A stretch of DNA of 50,810 nt, from NCBI GenBank assembly GCA_029624675.1, contig JARSSP010000070.1, forward strand, positions 1 to 50,810, given 5' to 3'. Source of the DNA: Candidatus Contendibacter sp. (lineage in GTDB: Bacteria; Pseudomonadota; Gammaproteobacteria; Competibacterales; Competibacteraceae). A program made the translations under genes and the position numbers. Within the stretch, counting starts at the first letter, position 1, and each line of letters begins with the position of its first letter. The notes beneath the pieces are model-generated. The model did not search any database. It saw only the letters and a program-made list of their open reading frames with translations, and was not told the DNA's origin. Below, piece after piece: positions 25,073-33,414 of the stretch.

Positions 25073-26119
25073 ATGGCGTTAGGACCGATAATGCTGGGGC
25101 TGGAAGGAGCGGAACTGACCGCGCAGGAGCGGGAGTTGCTGGGTCATCCGCTGGTAGGCGGAGTGATCCTGTTCACCCGCAATTATCAGTCGCTGGCGCA
25201 AGTCGCGGCGCTGACCGCGGCCATTCACGCCCTGCGCCGGCCGCGCCTGCTGGTGGCGGTCGATCACGAGGGCGGTCGGGTCCAACGATTCCGCGACGGA
25301 TTTACCCGCTTGCCCCCGGTGCGCCGGTTGGGCGAGATTTACGACCAGGACCGGATGCGCGCCAAGCAGCTGGCCCGGGTCACCGGCTGGCTCATGGCCG
25401 CCGAATTGCGGGCGGTGGGCGTGGATCTTAGCTTCGCCCCGGTGCTGGACCTCGATCACGGCGTGAGCGGGATCATCGGCGACCGGGCGTTTCACCATGA
25501 GCCCGAAAGCGTGGCCGATCTGGCCCATGCCTACGTCAATGGAATGCAGAAAGCCGGCATGGAGGCGGTGGGCAAACACTTTCCCGGACATGGCGGGATT
25601 GCCGCCGACTCGCATTTGGAACTGCCCGTCGATCCACGCCCCCTGGCCATGTTGGAGACGGCGGATTTGCTGGCTTTCGAGCGGATGGTCCACTATGGAC
25701 TGGCTGCTCTCATGCCAGCGCATGTGGTTTATCCGGCGGTGGACGAGCAGCCGGCCGGATTCTCGGCGCGCTGGCTGAAAGGGATCCTGCGCCAGCGGCT
25801 GGAATTTCAGGGCGTGATCTTCAGCGATGACTTGGACATGGCGGGCGCCCACGCCGCCGGCTCGCCGCCGGAACGGGCCAGCGCGGCGCTGGCGGCGGGT
25901 TGCGACATGGTGCTGGCGTGCAACGACCGCCGCGCCGCCGTCGCCATTGTCGACCATCTGCGTTATGCCCCCGATCCGGTGACTCAGGCGCGACTGATTC
26001 GCCTGCACGGACGCGGCCATCCCACCGTGGAGCGACTGCATCACAATCCAGCCTGGCAACGGGCGGTGCGATTGGTGCATGATTACGATGCGTTCCCGTT
26101 GCTGGAGATGGATATCTGA
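25073..26119 (+). CDS. nagZ: Beta-N-acetylhexosaminidase NagZ
   Basis: NagZ removes N-acetylglucosamine from anhydromuropeptides in the cytoplasm during peptidoglycan recycling, which also shapes beta-lactamase induction. The 348-residue protein is a glycoside hydrolase family 3 TIM barrel with VDHEGGRVQRF, the catalytic-loop KHFPGHG followed by DSH, and the nucleophile aspartate in FSDDLDMAGA. The ATG of MALGPIMLGLEG has GAGG 8 bases upstream; earlier in-frame codons lie in the intergenic region. The length matches E. coli NagZ (341). Confidence 0.96.
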   Translation: MALGPIMLGLEGAELTAQERELLGHPLVGGVILFTRNYQSLAQVAALTAAIHALRRPRLLVAVDHEGGRVQRFRDGFTRLPPVRRLGEIYDQDRMRAKQLARVTGWLMAAELRAVGVDLSFAPVLDLDHGVSGIIGDRAFHHEPESVADLAHAYVNGMQKAGMEAVGKHFPGHGGIAADSHLELPVDPRPLAMLETADLLAFERMVHYGLAALMPAHVVYPAVDEQPAGFSARWLKGILRQRLEFQGVIFSDDLDMAGAHAAGSPPERASAALAAGCDMVLACNDRRAAVAIVDHLRYAPDPVTQARLIRLHGRGHPTVERLHHNPAWQRAVRLVHDYDAFPLLEMDI

Positions 26120-26172
26120 GCGTGGAAATCCCGACTGATATGGTTTGCCCGCCCTGATGGCCGGAGTTCCGC

Positions 26173-26727
26173 ATGTCCCGCATTACCGCCGAACAGGCGC
26201 TCGCCGTGTTGCGCGAGGCTGAGTTGCTCCACGCGCCGGACCAGATTGAGGCCGCTTTGGACCAGATGGCCGCCGCCATTACGGCGTGGCTGGAAGACCG
26301 CGACCCCCTGGTGTTGATGGTGATGAACGGCGCGTTCGTGACTGCGGCGGAGTTGCTGTCCCGATTGCGGTTTCCGCTACGGGTCGGCTATCTCCATGCC
26401 ACCCGTTATCGCGGCGATACGCGCGGCGGTGACATCGACTGGATCGCGCCTCCACGCCCGGCGGTGGCTGGGGAGGTGGTGCTAGTGGTGGATGACATCT
26501 TCGATGAAGGCGACACGCTGAAAGCGATTCTGGCCGCGGTGCGCCAGCAGGGCGCGGCGGCGGTGTACAGCGCGGTGCTGGTGAACAAGCGGCATGAGCG
26601 CAAGACTCCAAACTTGACCGTGGACTTCGTTGGCCTGGAGGTGCCGGATTGTTATGTGTTCGGTCGCGGCATGGATTACAAGGACTACTGGCGTCAATTG
26701 CCGGCCATCTACGCCGTCCACGATTAA
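26173..26727 (+). CDS. Hypoxanthine-guanine phosphoribosyltransferase
   Basis: This 184-residue purine salvage enzyme joins hypoxanthine or guanine to PRPP. The PRPP-binding loop is VVLVVDDIFDEGDTL, preceded by LMVMNGAFVTAAEL and followed by VNKRHERK and the base-contacting YVFGRGMDYKDYWRQL. These place it in the type I phosphoribosyltransferase family near Hpt. GGAG precedes the ATG by 6 bases. It sits before a purine nucleoside phosphorylase-like gene; together they would reclaim hypoxanthine from methylthioinosine. Confidence 0.92.
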   Translation: MSRITAEQALAVLREAELLHAPDQIEAALDQMAAAITAWLEDRDPLVLMVMNGAFVTAAELLSRLRFPLRVGYLHATRYRGDTRGGDIDWIAPPRPAVAGEVVLVVDDIFDEGDTLKAILAAVRQQGAAAVYSAVLVNKRHERKTPNLTVDFVGLEVPDCYVFGRGMDYKDYWRQLPAIYAVHD

Positions 26728-26776
26728 GAACGCCCATCCGTTCCCGAGCCCCCTTTCGCTGGTGAGAAGCTAGGTT

Positions 26777-27532
26777 ATGACTCCTGCCATCGCTATCATC
26801 GGAGGTACCGGCCTTACCGCGCTGGATACCTTGAAAATCACCCGCCGGGAAACCCTGTCCACGCCCTACGGCGAGCCATCCAGCCCAGTGCTTCACGGCG
26901 AACTGGGCGGACGAGCCGTGGCGTTCTTGGCCCGGCATGGTCCCCATCACACGCTCCCACCGCACAAGATCAACTACCGGGCCAATCTCTGGGCGCTGCA
27001 CCGGCTCGGGGTGCAATGGGTGATCGCGGTGGCGGCGGTGGGCGGAATTCGGAACGACATGACACCGGGCGTGCTGGCGTTCCCGGATCAGCTCGTGGAC
27101 TATACCTGGGGGCGAGGTTGCACCTTTTTCGAGGACAATCTCAGCCAGGTGACTCACATCGACTTTACCGAGCCCTACTGTGGTGAGTTACGGGAGCGGC
27201 TGCTCCATGCCGCTCGCGCGCTCCAGCTTGATGCCCGTGAATCCTGCACCTACGCGGCGGCGCAAGGACCAAGATTGGAAACCGCGGCGGAAATCCGCCG
27301 GATGGAACGGGATGGTTGCGACATTGTCGGCATGACCGGGATGCCGGAAGCGGCGCTGGCGCGGGAACTGGGTCTGCGCTACGCCGCGTGCGCCGTGGTG
27401 GCCAACCGGGCCGCCGGCAAGGCGCCAGGCGTGATTACCATGGTCGAGATCGAGCGGAATCTGGTCGAGGGTATGGACAAGATCAAATCGCTGCTGATCC
27501 AGGCGATCCTGATGCTGGACGGAGGACGGTAG
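26777..27532 (+). CDS. S-methyl-5'-thioinosine phosphorylase (MTAP/PNP family)
   Basis: The 251-residue protein belongs to the trimeric purine phosphorylase family. It has the phosphate-binding IGGTGL start, LARHGPHHTLPPHKINYRAN, a central EPYC segment and GMTGMPEAALAREL. Methylthioadenosine phosphorylases carry a DYDCW-like element where this protein has NRAAGK, which favours a 6-oxopurine. That and the preceding hypoxanthine transferase gene fit methylthioinosine phosphorylase, as described for Pseudomonas aeruginosa PA3004. Use on inosine or methylthioadenosine cannot be excluded. Confidence 0.88.
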   Translation: MTPAIAIIGGTGLTALDTLKITRRETLSTPYGEPSSPVLHGELGGRAVAFLARHGPHHTLPPHKINYRANLWALHRLGVQWVIAVAAVGGIRNDMTPGVLAFPDQLVDYTWGRGCTFFEDNLSQVTHIDFTEPYCGELRERLLHAARALQLDARESCTYAAAQGPRLETAAEIRRMERDGCDIVGMTGMPEAALARELGLRYAACAVVANRAAGKAPGVITMVEIERNLVEGMDKIKSLLIQAILMLDGGR

Positions 27533-27621
27533 GCATTGGGTCGCGTGCTTCGTTGCGGTTGGCGGGCGTCGAACCATGCCTCCGACAATCCGGGGAAAGC
27601 GGAGCGTTCACGAAGGGTAAA

Positions 27622-27672
27622 ATGATGGATAACTCAATGAAAATAAAGATTAATATTAAATCAAATGAATAA
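27622..27672 (+). CDS. Possible 16-residue leader peptide overlapping the methyltransferase start
   Basis: A short frame MMDNSMKIKINIKSNE has AAGGG 6 bases before its ATG and stops 8 bases inside the next gene's start region. The DNA is much more AT-rich than its neighbours. It may couple translation of the methyltransferase, whose own start has no clear ribosome site. It may equally be chance. Confidence 0.3.
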   Translation: MMDNSMKIKINIKSNE

Positions 27673-28282
27673 TGTAATGGTTTTCTTGCGGGAATTTCTA
27701 AATCATCCCCGTCAGGTGGCGTCCTTGATTCCCAGTTCGCGCTTTCTCGAACGGCGCATTGTGGATCTGGCGGAAACACGGTCGGCCCAGACGGTGGTGG
27801 AATTGGGCGCCGGCACGGGCGGCACGACCCGGGCGATTCTCAAAGCAATGTCGCCCAACGCCAGATTGTTGAGCATCGAGATCAATCCGCGATTCTGTGC
27901 GCTGCTTCATCGCGTCAAGGATCCCCGACTGACCGTACATTACGGTGGCGCTCAGGAACTGCGGGAGGCCATCTTGCTGTACGGCCTGCCCGCTCCTGAC
28001 GCGATTATCTCGGGGATACCATTTTCCACGCTCGGGCGCGGCGTAGGCCAGAGGATTATCGAGACGATTTCCGCCGCACTCCCCGTCGGGGGACGCTTCG
28101 TGGCCTACCAGGTTAGCAAGCACGTTGAAGATCTTTCACGCCCACTGCTGGGATCCGCGCGAGTTGAAATGGAACTGCTCAACATCCCTCCACTGCGAGT
28201 CTATCGGTGGGAGAAACACACTGGGAAACATACCGCTCAGCCTTTCGTTCCAACCGGTCGGGCATTTGCGACGCATCGCTGA
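27665..28282 (+). CDS. SAM-dependent methyltransferase, phospholipid N-methyltransferase-like
   Basis: This 205-residue protein has a Rossmann-fold methyltransferase core. Motif I is VVELGAGTGGTTRAIL, the acidic loop SIEINPRF binds the ribose, and the AIISGIPFSTLG segment is characteristic of PmtA-type phosphatidylethanolamine methyltransferases and their relatives. The N-terminal FLREFLNHPRQVASLIPSS is also typical of that group. I used the first ATG (MNNVMVFLREF); an internal ATG at 27677 (MVFLREF) is possible. No membrane helix is seen. Lipid methylation is the most likely role, but a quinone or other substrate cannot be excluded. Confidence 0.78.
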   Translation: MNNVMVFLREFLNHPRQVASLIPSSRFLERRIVDLAETRSAQTVVELGAGTGGTTRAILKAMSPNARLLSIEINPRFCALLHRVKDPRLTVHYGGAQELREAILLYGLPAPDAIISGIPFSTLGRGVGQRIIETISAALPVGGRFVAYQVSKHVEDLSRPLLGSARVEMELLNIPPLRVYRWEKHTGKHTAQPFVPTGRAFATHR

Positions 28283-28413
28283 AAGCCAATGCCCGCCGCG
28301 CGACCGAACCTGGACATCGCTCAAGCTTCAGGTCGGTCTCAGTGTGGATTAATGAGAAGCGAGGAGGCAGGATGGGCTAAACTGAGTTGTCACCGCATGA
28401 GCTGAGGTCGAGA

Positions 28414-28442
28414 GGCAGAACCTAACGGCAGGTTCTTTGCCG
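28414..28442. other. Stem-loop upstream of the lysine-rich small gene
   Basis: AGAACCT-AACGGC-AGGTTCT forms a 7-bp stem, extended by GGC/GCC across a two-base bulge. A third partial copy, GAGAACCTGG, follows. It lies in the 216-base gap between the methyltransferase and the small gene. There is no T-run, so a leader structure is likelier than a terminator. Confidence 0.4.
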
Positions 28443-28498
28443 AAGTGAGCGGAGAACCTGGTTTCGTATGTCATGACTGGAAAGTTAAGGAGGAAACC

Positions 28499-28603
28499 AT
28501 GAGTAAAGGCGCCGATATCAAGAAAGAACCCAAGAAGAAGCCGACCAAGACTTTGAAAGAGAAGAAAGCCGAAAAGAAGTCCAAGAAGGAAAGCAAGGGT
28601 TGA
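28499..28603 (+). CDS. Very small lysine-rich protein, 34 residues
   Basis: The frame reads MSKGADIKKEPKKKP and continues with Lys/Glu/Ala-rich sequence to SKKESKG. About half of the residues are lysine, with no aromatic residue or cysteine. A near-consensus AAGGAGG lies 5 bases before the ATG, the best ribosome site in this part of the window. Many proteobacteria appear to have comparable short, highly basic proteins of unknown function, but I cannot confirm homology here. A nucleic-acid or ribosome-binding role is a guess from charge. It overlaps no other gene and faces the convergent tsaC. Confidence 0.65.
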   Translation: MSKGADIKKEPKKKPTKTLKEKKAEKKSKKESKG

Positions 28604-28645
28604 ATGGCTGATCGCGCAATTGTTTGCAGGGGCGAAAGAGACCGT

Positions 28646-29203
28646 TCAGCCACCGCGCACCCGTTGCCCGGTGCGCAGGTCGCGGATTTCCGTCGGTCGG
28701 GCCGCGCCGCCAGTCGGGCCGGGCAACAGACAGTCGATCGCCGTTCCCAGTTGCCGGCGCACCGCCAGCGCGCAGCGGGCCGGGGGCCGGCCGCTGAAGT
28801 TGGCGCTGGTGGACACCAGCGGATGCCCGCAGGCCCGGCATAGCGCCGCCGCGAGTGGATGGGCGGTCACCCGCACCGCCAGGGTATCGTACTGGCCGCG
28901 CAACCAGCGTGGCGTATCAAGTTGCGCGGGAATCAGCCAAGTGTGGGGACCGGGCCAGGTGACGGCCAGGCGGGCGTGGTCGGCTTCGGTCAGCGGTTGC
29001 AGGAACGGTGCGAGTTGGGCGAAATCAGCCGCGATCAGAATGAGTCCCTTGCGGGGCGACCGGCGTTTGAGCGCCAGCAGCCGCCGCACCGCTTTTTCGT
29101 TGCGCGGGTCGCAGCCCAGGCCATAGACCGCCTCGGTGGGATAGGCGATGAGGCCGCCGGATTTCACCGCGCGGGCAGCGGCGCGCAGTCGCAATGAGTT
29201 CAT
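28646..29203 (-). CDS. tsaC: Threonylcarbamoyl-AMP synthase TsaC
   Basis: TsaC makes threonylcarbamoyl-AMP from threonine, bicarbonate and ATP, the first step of the universal t6A37 tRNA modification. The 185-residue YrdC-domain protein has GGLIAYPTEAVYGLGCDP at the N-terminus, the basic KRRSPRKGLILI, WPGPHTWLIP and the C-terminal STSANFSGRPP. The length matches E. coli TsaC (190), without the Sua5 domain. It starts 3 bases after the topA stop and is clearly in the same transcript. Confidence 0.95.
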   Translation of the reverse strand: MNSLRLRAAARAVKSGGLIAYPTEAVYGLGCDPRNEKAVRRLLALKRRSPRKGLILIAADFAQLAPFLQPLTEADHARLAVTWPGPHTWLIPAQLDTPRWLRGQYDTLAVRVTAHPLAAALCRACGHPLVSTSANFSGRPPARCALAVRRQLGTAIDCLLPGPTGGAARPTEIRDLRTGQRVRGG

Positions 29204-29206
29204 GCC

Positions 29207-31588
29207 TTAGCCGCCGCTGGAGCGCCGCGTCTTTGTGGGCGCGACGCGGCGGCGGGTAGTCGACTTCTTTTTCTCGGGCGCCGCGCGCAACAGGTTTTCG
29301 CATTCGGCCAGGGTCAGGCTGGCCGGTTCGCGGCCCTTGGGCAGACGGACGTTCTTCTGGCCATCGGTGATGTAAGGGCCAAACCGGCCGTTCAGAATTT
29401 GCACGGCGGAGCCGGAAAAATCCTGAAGGACCTTGTTGGCGACTACCTGCTGGTGCACGGCGATCAGTTCCAGCGCCTGTTCGCGACTGATGCTGTACGG
29501 ATCCTCGTTTTTCAGCGAGACGTAGTGTTTGCCGTAGCGCACATAGGGCCCAAATCGCCCGATATTGACCTGGATCGACTCGCCGGCGGCGGTCGCGCCC
29601 AAATCGCGTGGTAGCTGGAACAGGGCTAGCGCCTCATCCAAGGTGATGGTGTCTAGACGTTGTTCCGGCCGTAGGCTGGCAAAGCGCGGTTTTTCGGCAT
29701 CCTCCTTGTCGCCAATCTGCGCGAACGGTCCGAACCGGCCCATCCGTACCGAAATGGGTTTACCGGTTTGGGGTTCGCGGCCCAGCTCGCGGTTTTGCAC
29801 CACCTCCTGGCGTGAGACTTTCTCAGTCTTTTCCGCGACCCGTTGCTTGAACGGGTCCCAGAAATTCCGCATCAGCGGCAACCAATCCTCCTCGCCGCGC
29901 GATACCGCATCCAGATCGTCTTCCAGTCGGGCGGTGAATTCGTAGTCCACGTATTGCGTGAAATGCTGGGTTAGAAAACGATTGACGATCCGGCCGATGT
30001 CGGTCGGTTGGAAGCGGCGGTTATCCAACACCGCGTAGTCGCGAGCCAGCAGGGTCGAGATGATCGTCGCGTAGGTGGAAGGTCGGCCAATGCCGTATTC
30101 CTCCAAAGTCTTGACCAGGCTGGCCTCGGAATAGCGCGGCGGCGGTTCGGTGAAGTGCTGTTCCGACCGCAGCGCCAGCAGGTCCACCCATTCGCCTTCC
30201 CGCAACGGCGGGAGTGATCGCCCTTCGTCTTCGTCAGTCGGATCGTCCACATCTTCGCGGTACACTGCCATGAAGCCGGGATCGGCGACGGTCGAACCGG
30301 TGGCGCGGAAGCTGTTGCCGGGACCACAGGCCAGATCGACGGCGACCGTATCGAGCGTGGCCGGAATCATCTGGCAGGCGACGGTGCGCTTCCAGATCAA
30401 CTCGTACAGCGCGTATTGGTCGGCGTTGAGATGGGCGCGAATCGCTTCCGGCAGCACCGTGATCGTGGTCGGACGGATCGCCTCGTGCGCTTCCTGGGCA
30501 TTCTTGGCCTTGGTCTTGAACAACCGCGAGCTGGCCGGCAAGTTGCGCGCGCCGTAGCGCTGGGCGATCAACGCGCGGATGTCCGCCAGTGCATCCTGGG
30601 CCAAGTTGACCGAGTCGGTGCGCATGTAGGTGATCAGCCCGACCGCGCCCTGGCCGGTGTCGATGCCCTCGTACAATTGCTGGGCGACGCGCATGGTGCG
30701 CTGGGTGGAAAAACCCAGCTTGCGCGAGGCTTCCTGTTGCAGGGTCGAGGTCGTGAACGGGGCGGCGGGGTTGCGCTTGCGCTGCTTGCGTTCGACCCGA
30801 TTCACTCGCAGTCGGCCAATCACGGCGTCGTCCACCGCGCCGGATTCGGTCCGCTGAGCGTGCGCGGCGACCCTCAGCATCCGTTCCATGATGTGCGCCT
30901 GTTCGCCATCGGTGATGCTGAATTGCGTCAGTTTTTCACCTTCGTATTCAGCCAGCCGGGCGTTGAACATCTGACCGGTCCTGGCGACGTCAGCCTCCAG
31001 CGTCCAATATTCGCGCGGACGGAAGCGCTCGATTTCTTCCTCGCGCTCGACGATCATCCGCAGCGTCGGCGATTGCACCCGGCCGGCGGACAGGCCAGGC
31101 CGGATTTTCTTCCACAGTAGCGGTGACAGGTTAAAACCAACCAGATAATCCAACGCCCGCCGAGCTTGTTGGGCATTGACCAGGTCCAGCGACAACGCGC
31201 GGGGGTGGGCGACGGCGTCCTGAATCGCTCGTTGGGTCACCTCGTGAAACACCACCCGTCGCACCGGTTTGTCCTTGAGCAGCTCGCGCTGGCGCAGGAT
31301 TTCGTACAGATGCCAGGAAATGGCCTCGCCTTCGCGATCTGGGTCGGTGGCTAGATACAGCGCATCGGCTTTGGCGACCGCCTTGACGATGGCTTCGATA
31401 TACCGTTCGTTCTTCCCGATGATCTGGTATTTCATCGCGAAGTCGTGGTCCGGATCGACCGCGCCCTCCTTGGGAATCAGGTCGCGCACGTGGCCATAGG
31501 AGGCCAGAACCTCAAAGTCCTTACCCAGATATTTTTTGATCGTCTTCGCCTTGGCGGGCGATTCCACGATGACCAAGTTCTTGCTCAT
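29207..31588 (-). CDS. topA: DNA topoisomerase I
   Basis: TopA relaxes negatively supercoiled DNA by a type IA strand-passage mechanism. The Toprim domain begins VIVESPAKAKTI and has ATDPDREGEAI; the active-site tyrosine is in GLITYMRTDSVNL. I chose MSKNLVIVESP; an ATG two codons earlier is equally possible. Instead of the three C-terminal zinc ribbons of E. coli TopA, the C-terminus carries topoisomerase C-terminal repeats with NIGRFGPYVRYG and LNGRFGPYI. It ends in a basic tail (KKKSTTRRR). It lies between smg and tsaC. Confidence 0.96.
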   Translation of the reverse strand: MSKNLVIVESPAKAKTIKKYLGKDFEVLASYGHVRDLIPKEGAVDPDHDFAMKYQIIGKNERYIEAIVKAVAKADALYLATDPDREGEAISWHLYEILRQRELLKDKPVRRVVFHEVTQRAIQDAVAHPRALSLDLVNAQQARRALDYLVGFNLSPLLWKKIRPGLSAGRVQSPTLRMIVEREEEIERFRPREYWTLEADVARTGQMFNARLAEYEGEKLTQFSITDGEQAHIMERMLRVAAHAQRTESGAVDDAVIGRLRVNRVERKQRKRNPAAPFTTSTLQQEASRKLGFSTQRTMRVAQQLYEGIDTGQGAVGLITYMRTDSVNLAQDALADIRALIAQRYGARNLPASSRLFKTKAKNAQEAHEAIRPTTITVLPEAIRAHLNADQYALYELIWKRTVACQMIPATLDTVAVDLACGPGNSFRATGSTVADPGFMAVYREDVDDPTDEDEGRSLPPLREGEWVDLLALRSEQHFTEPPPRYSEASLVKTLEEYGIGRPSTYATIISTLLARDYAVLDNRRFQPTDIGRIVNRFLTQHFTQYVDYEFTARLEDDLDAVSRGEEDWLPLMRNFWDPFKQRVAEKTEKVSRQEVVQNRELGREPQTGKPISVRMGRFGPFAQIGDKEDAEKPRFASLRPEQRLDTITLDEALALFQLPRDLGATAAGESIQVNIGRFGPYVRYGKHYVSLKNEDPYSISREQALELIAVHQQVVANKVLQDFSGSAVQILNGRFGPYITDGQKNVRLPKGREPASLTLAECENLLRAAPEKKKSTTRRRVAPTKTRRSSGG

Positions 31589-31717
31589 GACCATGATGGG
31601 AATAATGGTGACGGGTGACGCTGACAGGAATCGGAAGATCGGGGAAGGTGGCGACGCCCGTCGGGATCCGCCGGCAGGCGGAAGTTGGGAACAGCGGAAG
31701 GGCTTGTCGCGGATCGC

Positions 31718-32188
31718 CTAATGAAGGTAGCCGGGAATGTCGTCGAATACCAGATCTTCCAGCCAGGCGCAGGCTTCTTCCCGACCGGGCTGATTGAACA
31801 GCACCATCAGGATGATCCATTTCAACCGATGCAAGCCGATGTCATCGGATTCCAGCGCCATGACCCGGTCAATGACTAGTTCGCGGGTTTCCGAATCGAG
31901 AATGCCGGTCTGCTCCAGAAACAATAGGAAACCCTGACATTCCACATCCAGTTTGTCCAGTTCCGGACCGACGTAGATGCGGCAGGAGCCGGGATTGACC
32001 ACTAGCGGGGTCGTCCGCCGATCCACCAGGCTATCGAGCCACTCGAACGCCCGGTGAACTTCCCGCGAGGGAAAGCCGGCGGCCAACAGTTCGCTCTGAA
32101 TCGAGGCACGGTCGGGATCGGGGTCTGTCTCGTCGTCCATGTAGTTTTGAAACAGATACATCAGCACGTCCAGTACGTTTTCTTTCAT
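31718..32188 (-). CDS. smg: Smg family protein (DUF494)
   Basis: The 156-residue protein matches Smg, a conserved gammaproteobacterial and betaproteobacterial protein of unknown function usually encoded beside dprA and topA. Characteristic segments are KENVLDVLMYLFQNYMD at the start, the acidic loop DDETDPDPDR, and LKWIILMVLFNQPG near the end. It is predicted to be soluble and mostly helical. It follows dprA across a strong hairpin, so its expression may differ from dprA. Confidence 0.92.
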   Translation of the reverse strand: MKENVLDVLMYLFQNYMDDETDPDPDRASIQSELLAAGFPSREVHRAFEWLDSLVDRRTTPLVVNPGSCRIYVGPELDKLDVECQGFLLFLEQTGILDSETRELVIDRVMALESDDIGLHRLKWIILMVLFNQPGREEACAWLEDLVFDDIPGYLH

Positions 32189-32260
32189 TCCAGGGCTCGT
32201 TTGGAAAGTACAAAGCCCCCGCTGTCGGGCGAGGGCGCCGACGCGGGAGAATGCGCGCGC

Positions 32261-32290
32261 GAAACCGCCGCCCGGTTGGGCGGCGGTTTC
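32261..32290. terminator. Perfect 13-bp hairpin between dprA and smg
   Basis: GAAACCGCCGCCC and GGGCGGCGGTTTC pair perfectly around a 4-base loop. It begins 7 bases after the dprA stop on the minus strand. No T-run follows on that strand, so it may be a processing or mRNA-stabilising element rather than an efficient intrinsic terminator. Confidence 0.6.
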
Positions 32291-32296
32291 GTTGGA

Positions 32297-33373
32297 TTAG
32301 ATTTTCAAGCGACCATACAGACCGCCAGGGATGGCCGCCACGTAACCTTCGAGTTCCAAGATCAACAGCATGGAGGAAACCGCCTCCGCCGTCAATCGGC
32401 ACCGATCCACCAGTAGGTCGATACCCACCGGCTCGTCGCCCATGGCGACCAATAATTGCCGATAGTCCTCGTCCAACGCTGCCGCCGAGGAAGCGGCGGT
32501 GGGATCGAGCGCGATTTCGCGGGTCGTCGCCGCCAGCGCGCCCAGTTCTTCCAAGATATCCTCGGCGGTCTCCACCAGTTTCGCCCCCTGGCGAATCAAC
32601 GCGTGGCAACCCTTGGCCAGCGGATTGTGAATCGATCCAGGAACGGCGAACACTTCGCGGCCCTGCTCAAGAGCCAGGCGGGCGGTGATCAACGAACCGC
32701 TTCGCGCGGCGGCCTCGACCACTAGAACGCCCAGCGCCAGTCCGCTGATCAACCGGTTGCGCTGGGGAAAATTGCCCGCGGCCAGCGCGGTGCCCGTGGG
32801 GAATTCCGAAACCAGCGCGCCGCGTTCAGCGATGGTGTGAGCCAAATCCCGGTGCTGGGCGGGATAGACCCGATCCAGGCTGGTGCCCATGACCGCGATG
32901 GTTCGGCCGCCGGTCAGCGCGCCCTGGTGAGCGGCGGCGTCGATGCCGAACGCCAGTCCGCTGGTGATGAGCAGCCCGCATTCGGCCAGATGCGCGGCGA
33001 AGCGCTGGGCGGTTTCGCGACCCAGCGGGGTAGGGTTGCGGGAGCCGACGATGGCCAGTTGCGGCAACCGCAGGCAATCCGGATCGCCGTGGACGAACAG
33101 CAGGGGTGGCGGGTAGGCGATTTGCCGCAACAACGGTGGGTAACGGAGATCATCCAGCCGCAGCAGATGGTTGCCGGGTTGTTCCAGCCAGGTCAAATCC
33201 CCTTCCACTTGGCGCCAGTCGGGCCGGCGCAGATAATCCAGCGCCGCATCGGGCAGTTCCAGTGATCGCAGCGCAGCGCCGTCGGCGGCGAATACCGCCG
33301 CCGCCGATCCGAAATATTCCAGCAACCGGGCGAACCGCGCCGGCCCGATGCCCGGCGCCCGCAGCAACGCCAA
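32297..33373 (-). CDS. dprA: DNA-processing protein DprA
   Basis: DprA loads RecA on incoming single-stranded DNA during natural transformation and protects that DNA. The Rossmann-like core is clear: YPPLLRQIAYPPPLLFVHGD, AIVGSRNPTPLGRETA and SGLAFGIDAAAHQGAL. A C-terminal winged-helix domain (DRCRLTAEAVSSMLL) is present. The start is uncertain: the only plausible codon is a TTG at 33373, and the reading frame stays open further upstream (AEPAWLLALLRAPGIGP), so the native N-terminus may be up to about 15 residues longer. It follows the LysM gene by 41 bases. Confidence 0.92.
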   Translation of the reverse strand: MALLRAPGIGPARFARLLEYFGSAAAVFAADGAALRSLELPDAALDYLRRPDWRQVEGDLTWLEQPGNHLLRLDDLRYPPLLRQIAYPPPLLFVHGDPDCLRLPQLAIVGSRNPTPLGRETAQRFAAHLAECGLLITSGLAFGIDAAAHQGALTGGRTIAVMGTSLDRVYPAQHRDLAHTIAERGALVSEFPTGTALAAGNFPQRNRLISGLALGVLVVEAAARSGSLITARLALEQGREVFAVPGSIHNPLAKGCHALIRQGAKLVETAEDILEELGALAATTREIALDPTAASSAAALDEDYRQLLVAMGDEPVGIDLLVDRCRLTAEAVSSMLLILELEGYVAAIPGGLYGRLKI

Positions 33374-33414
33374 TAGCCAGGCCGGCTCGGCGACCGAAGT
33401 CGAATCGTCCCGGT

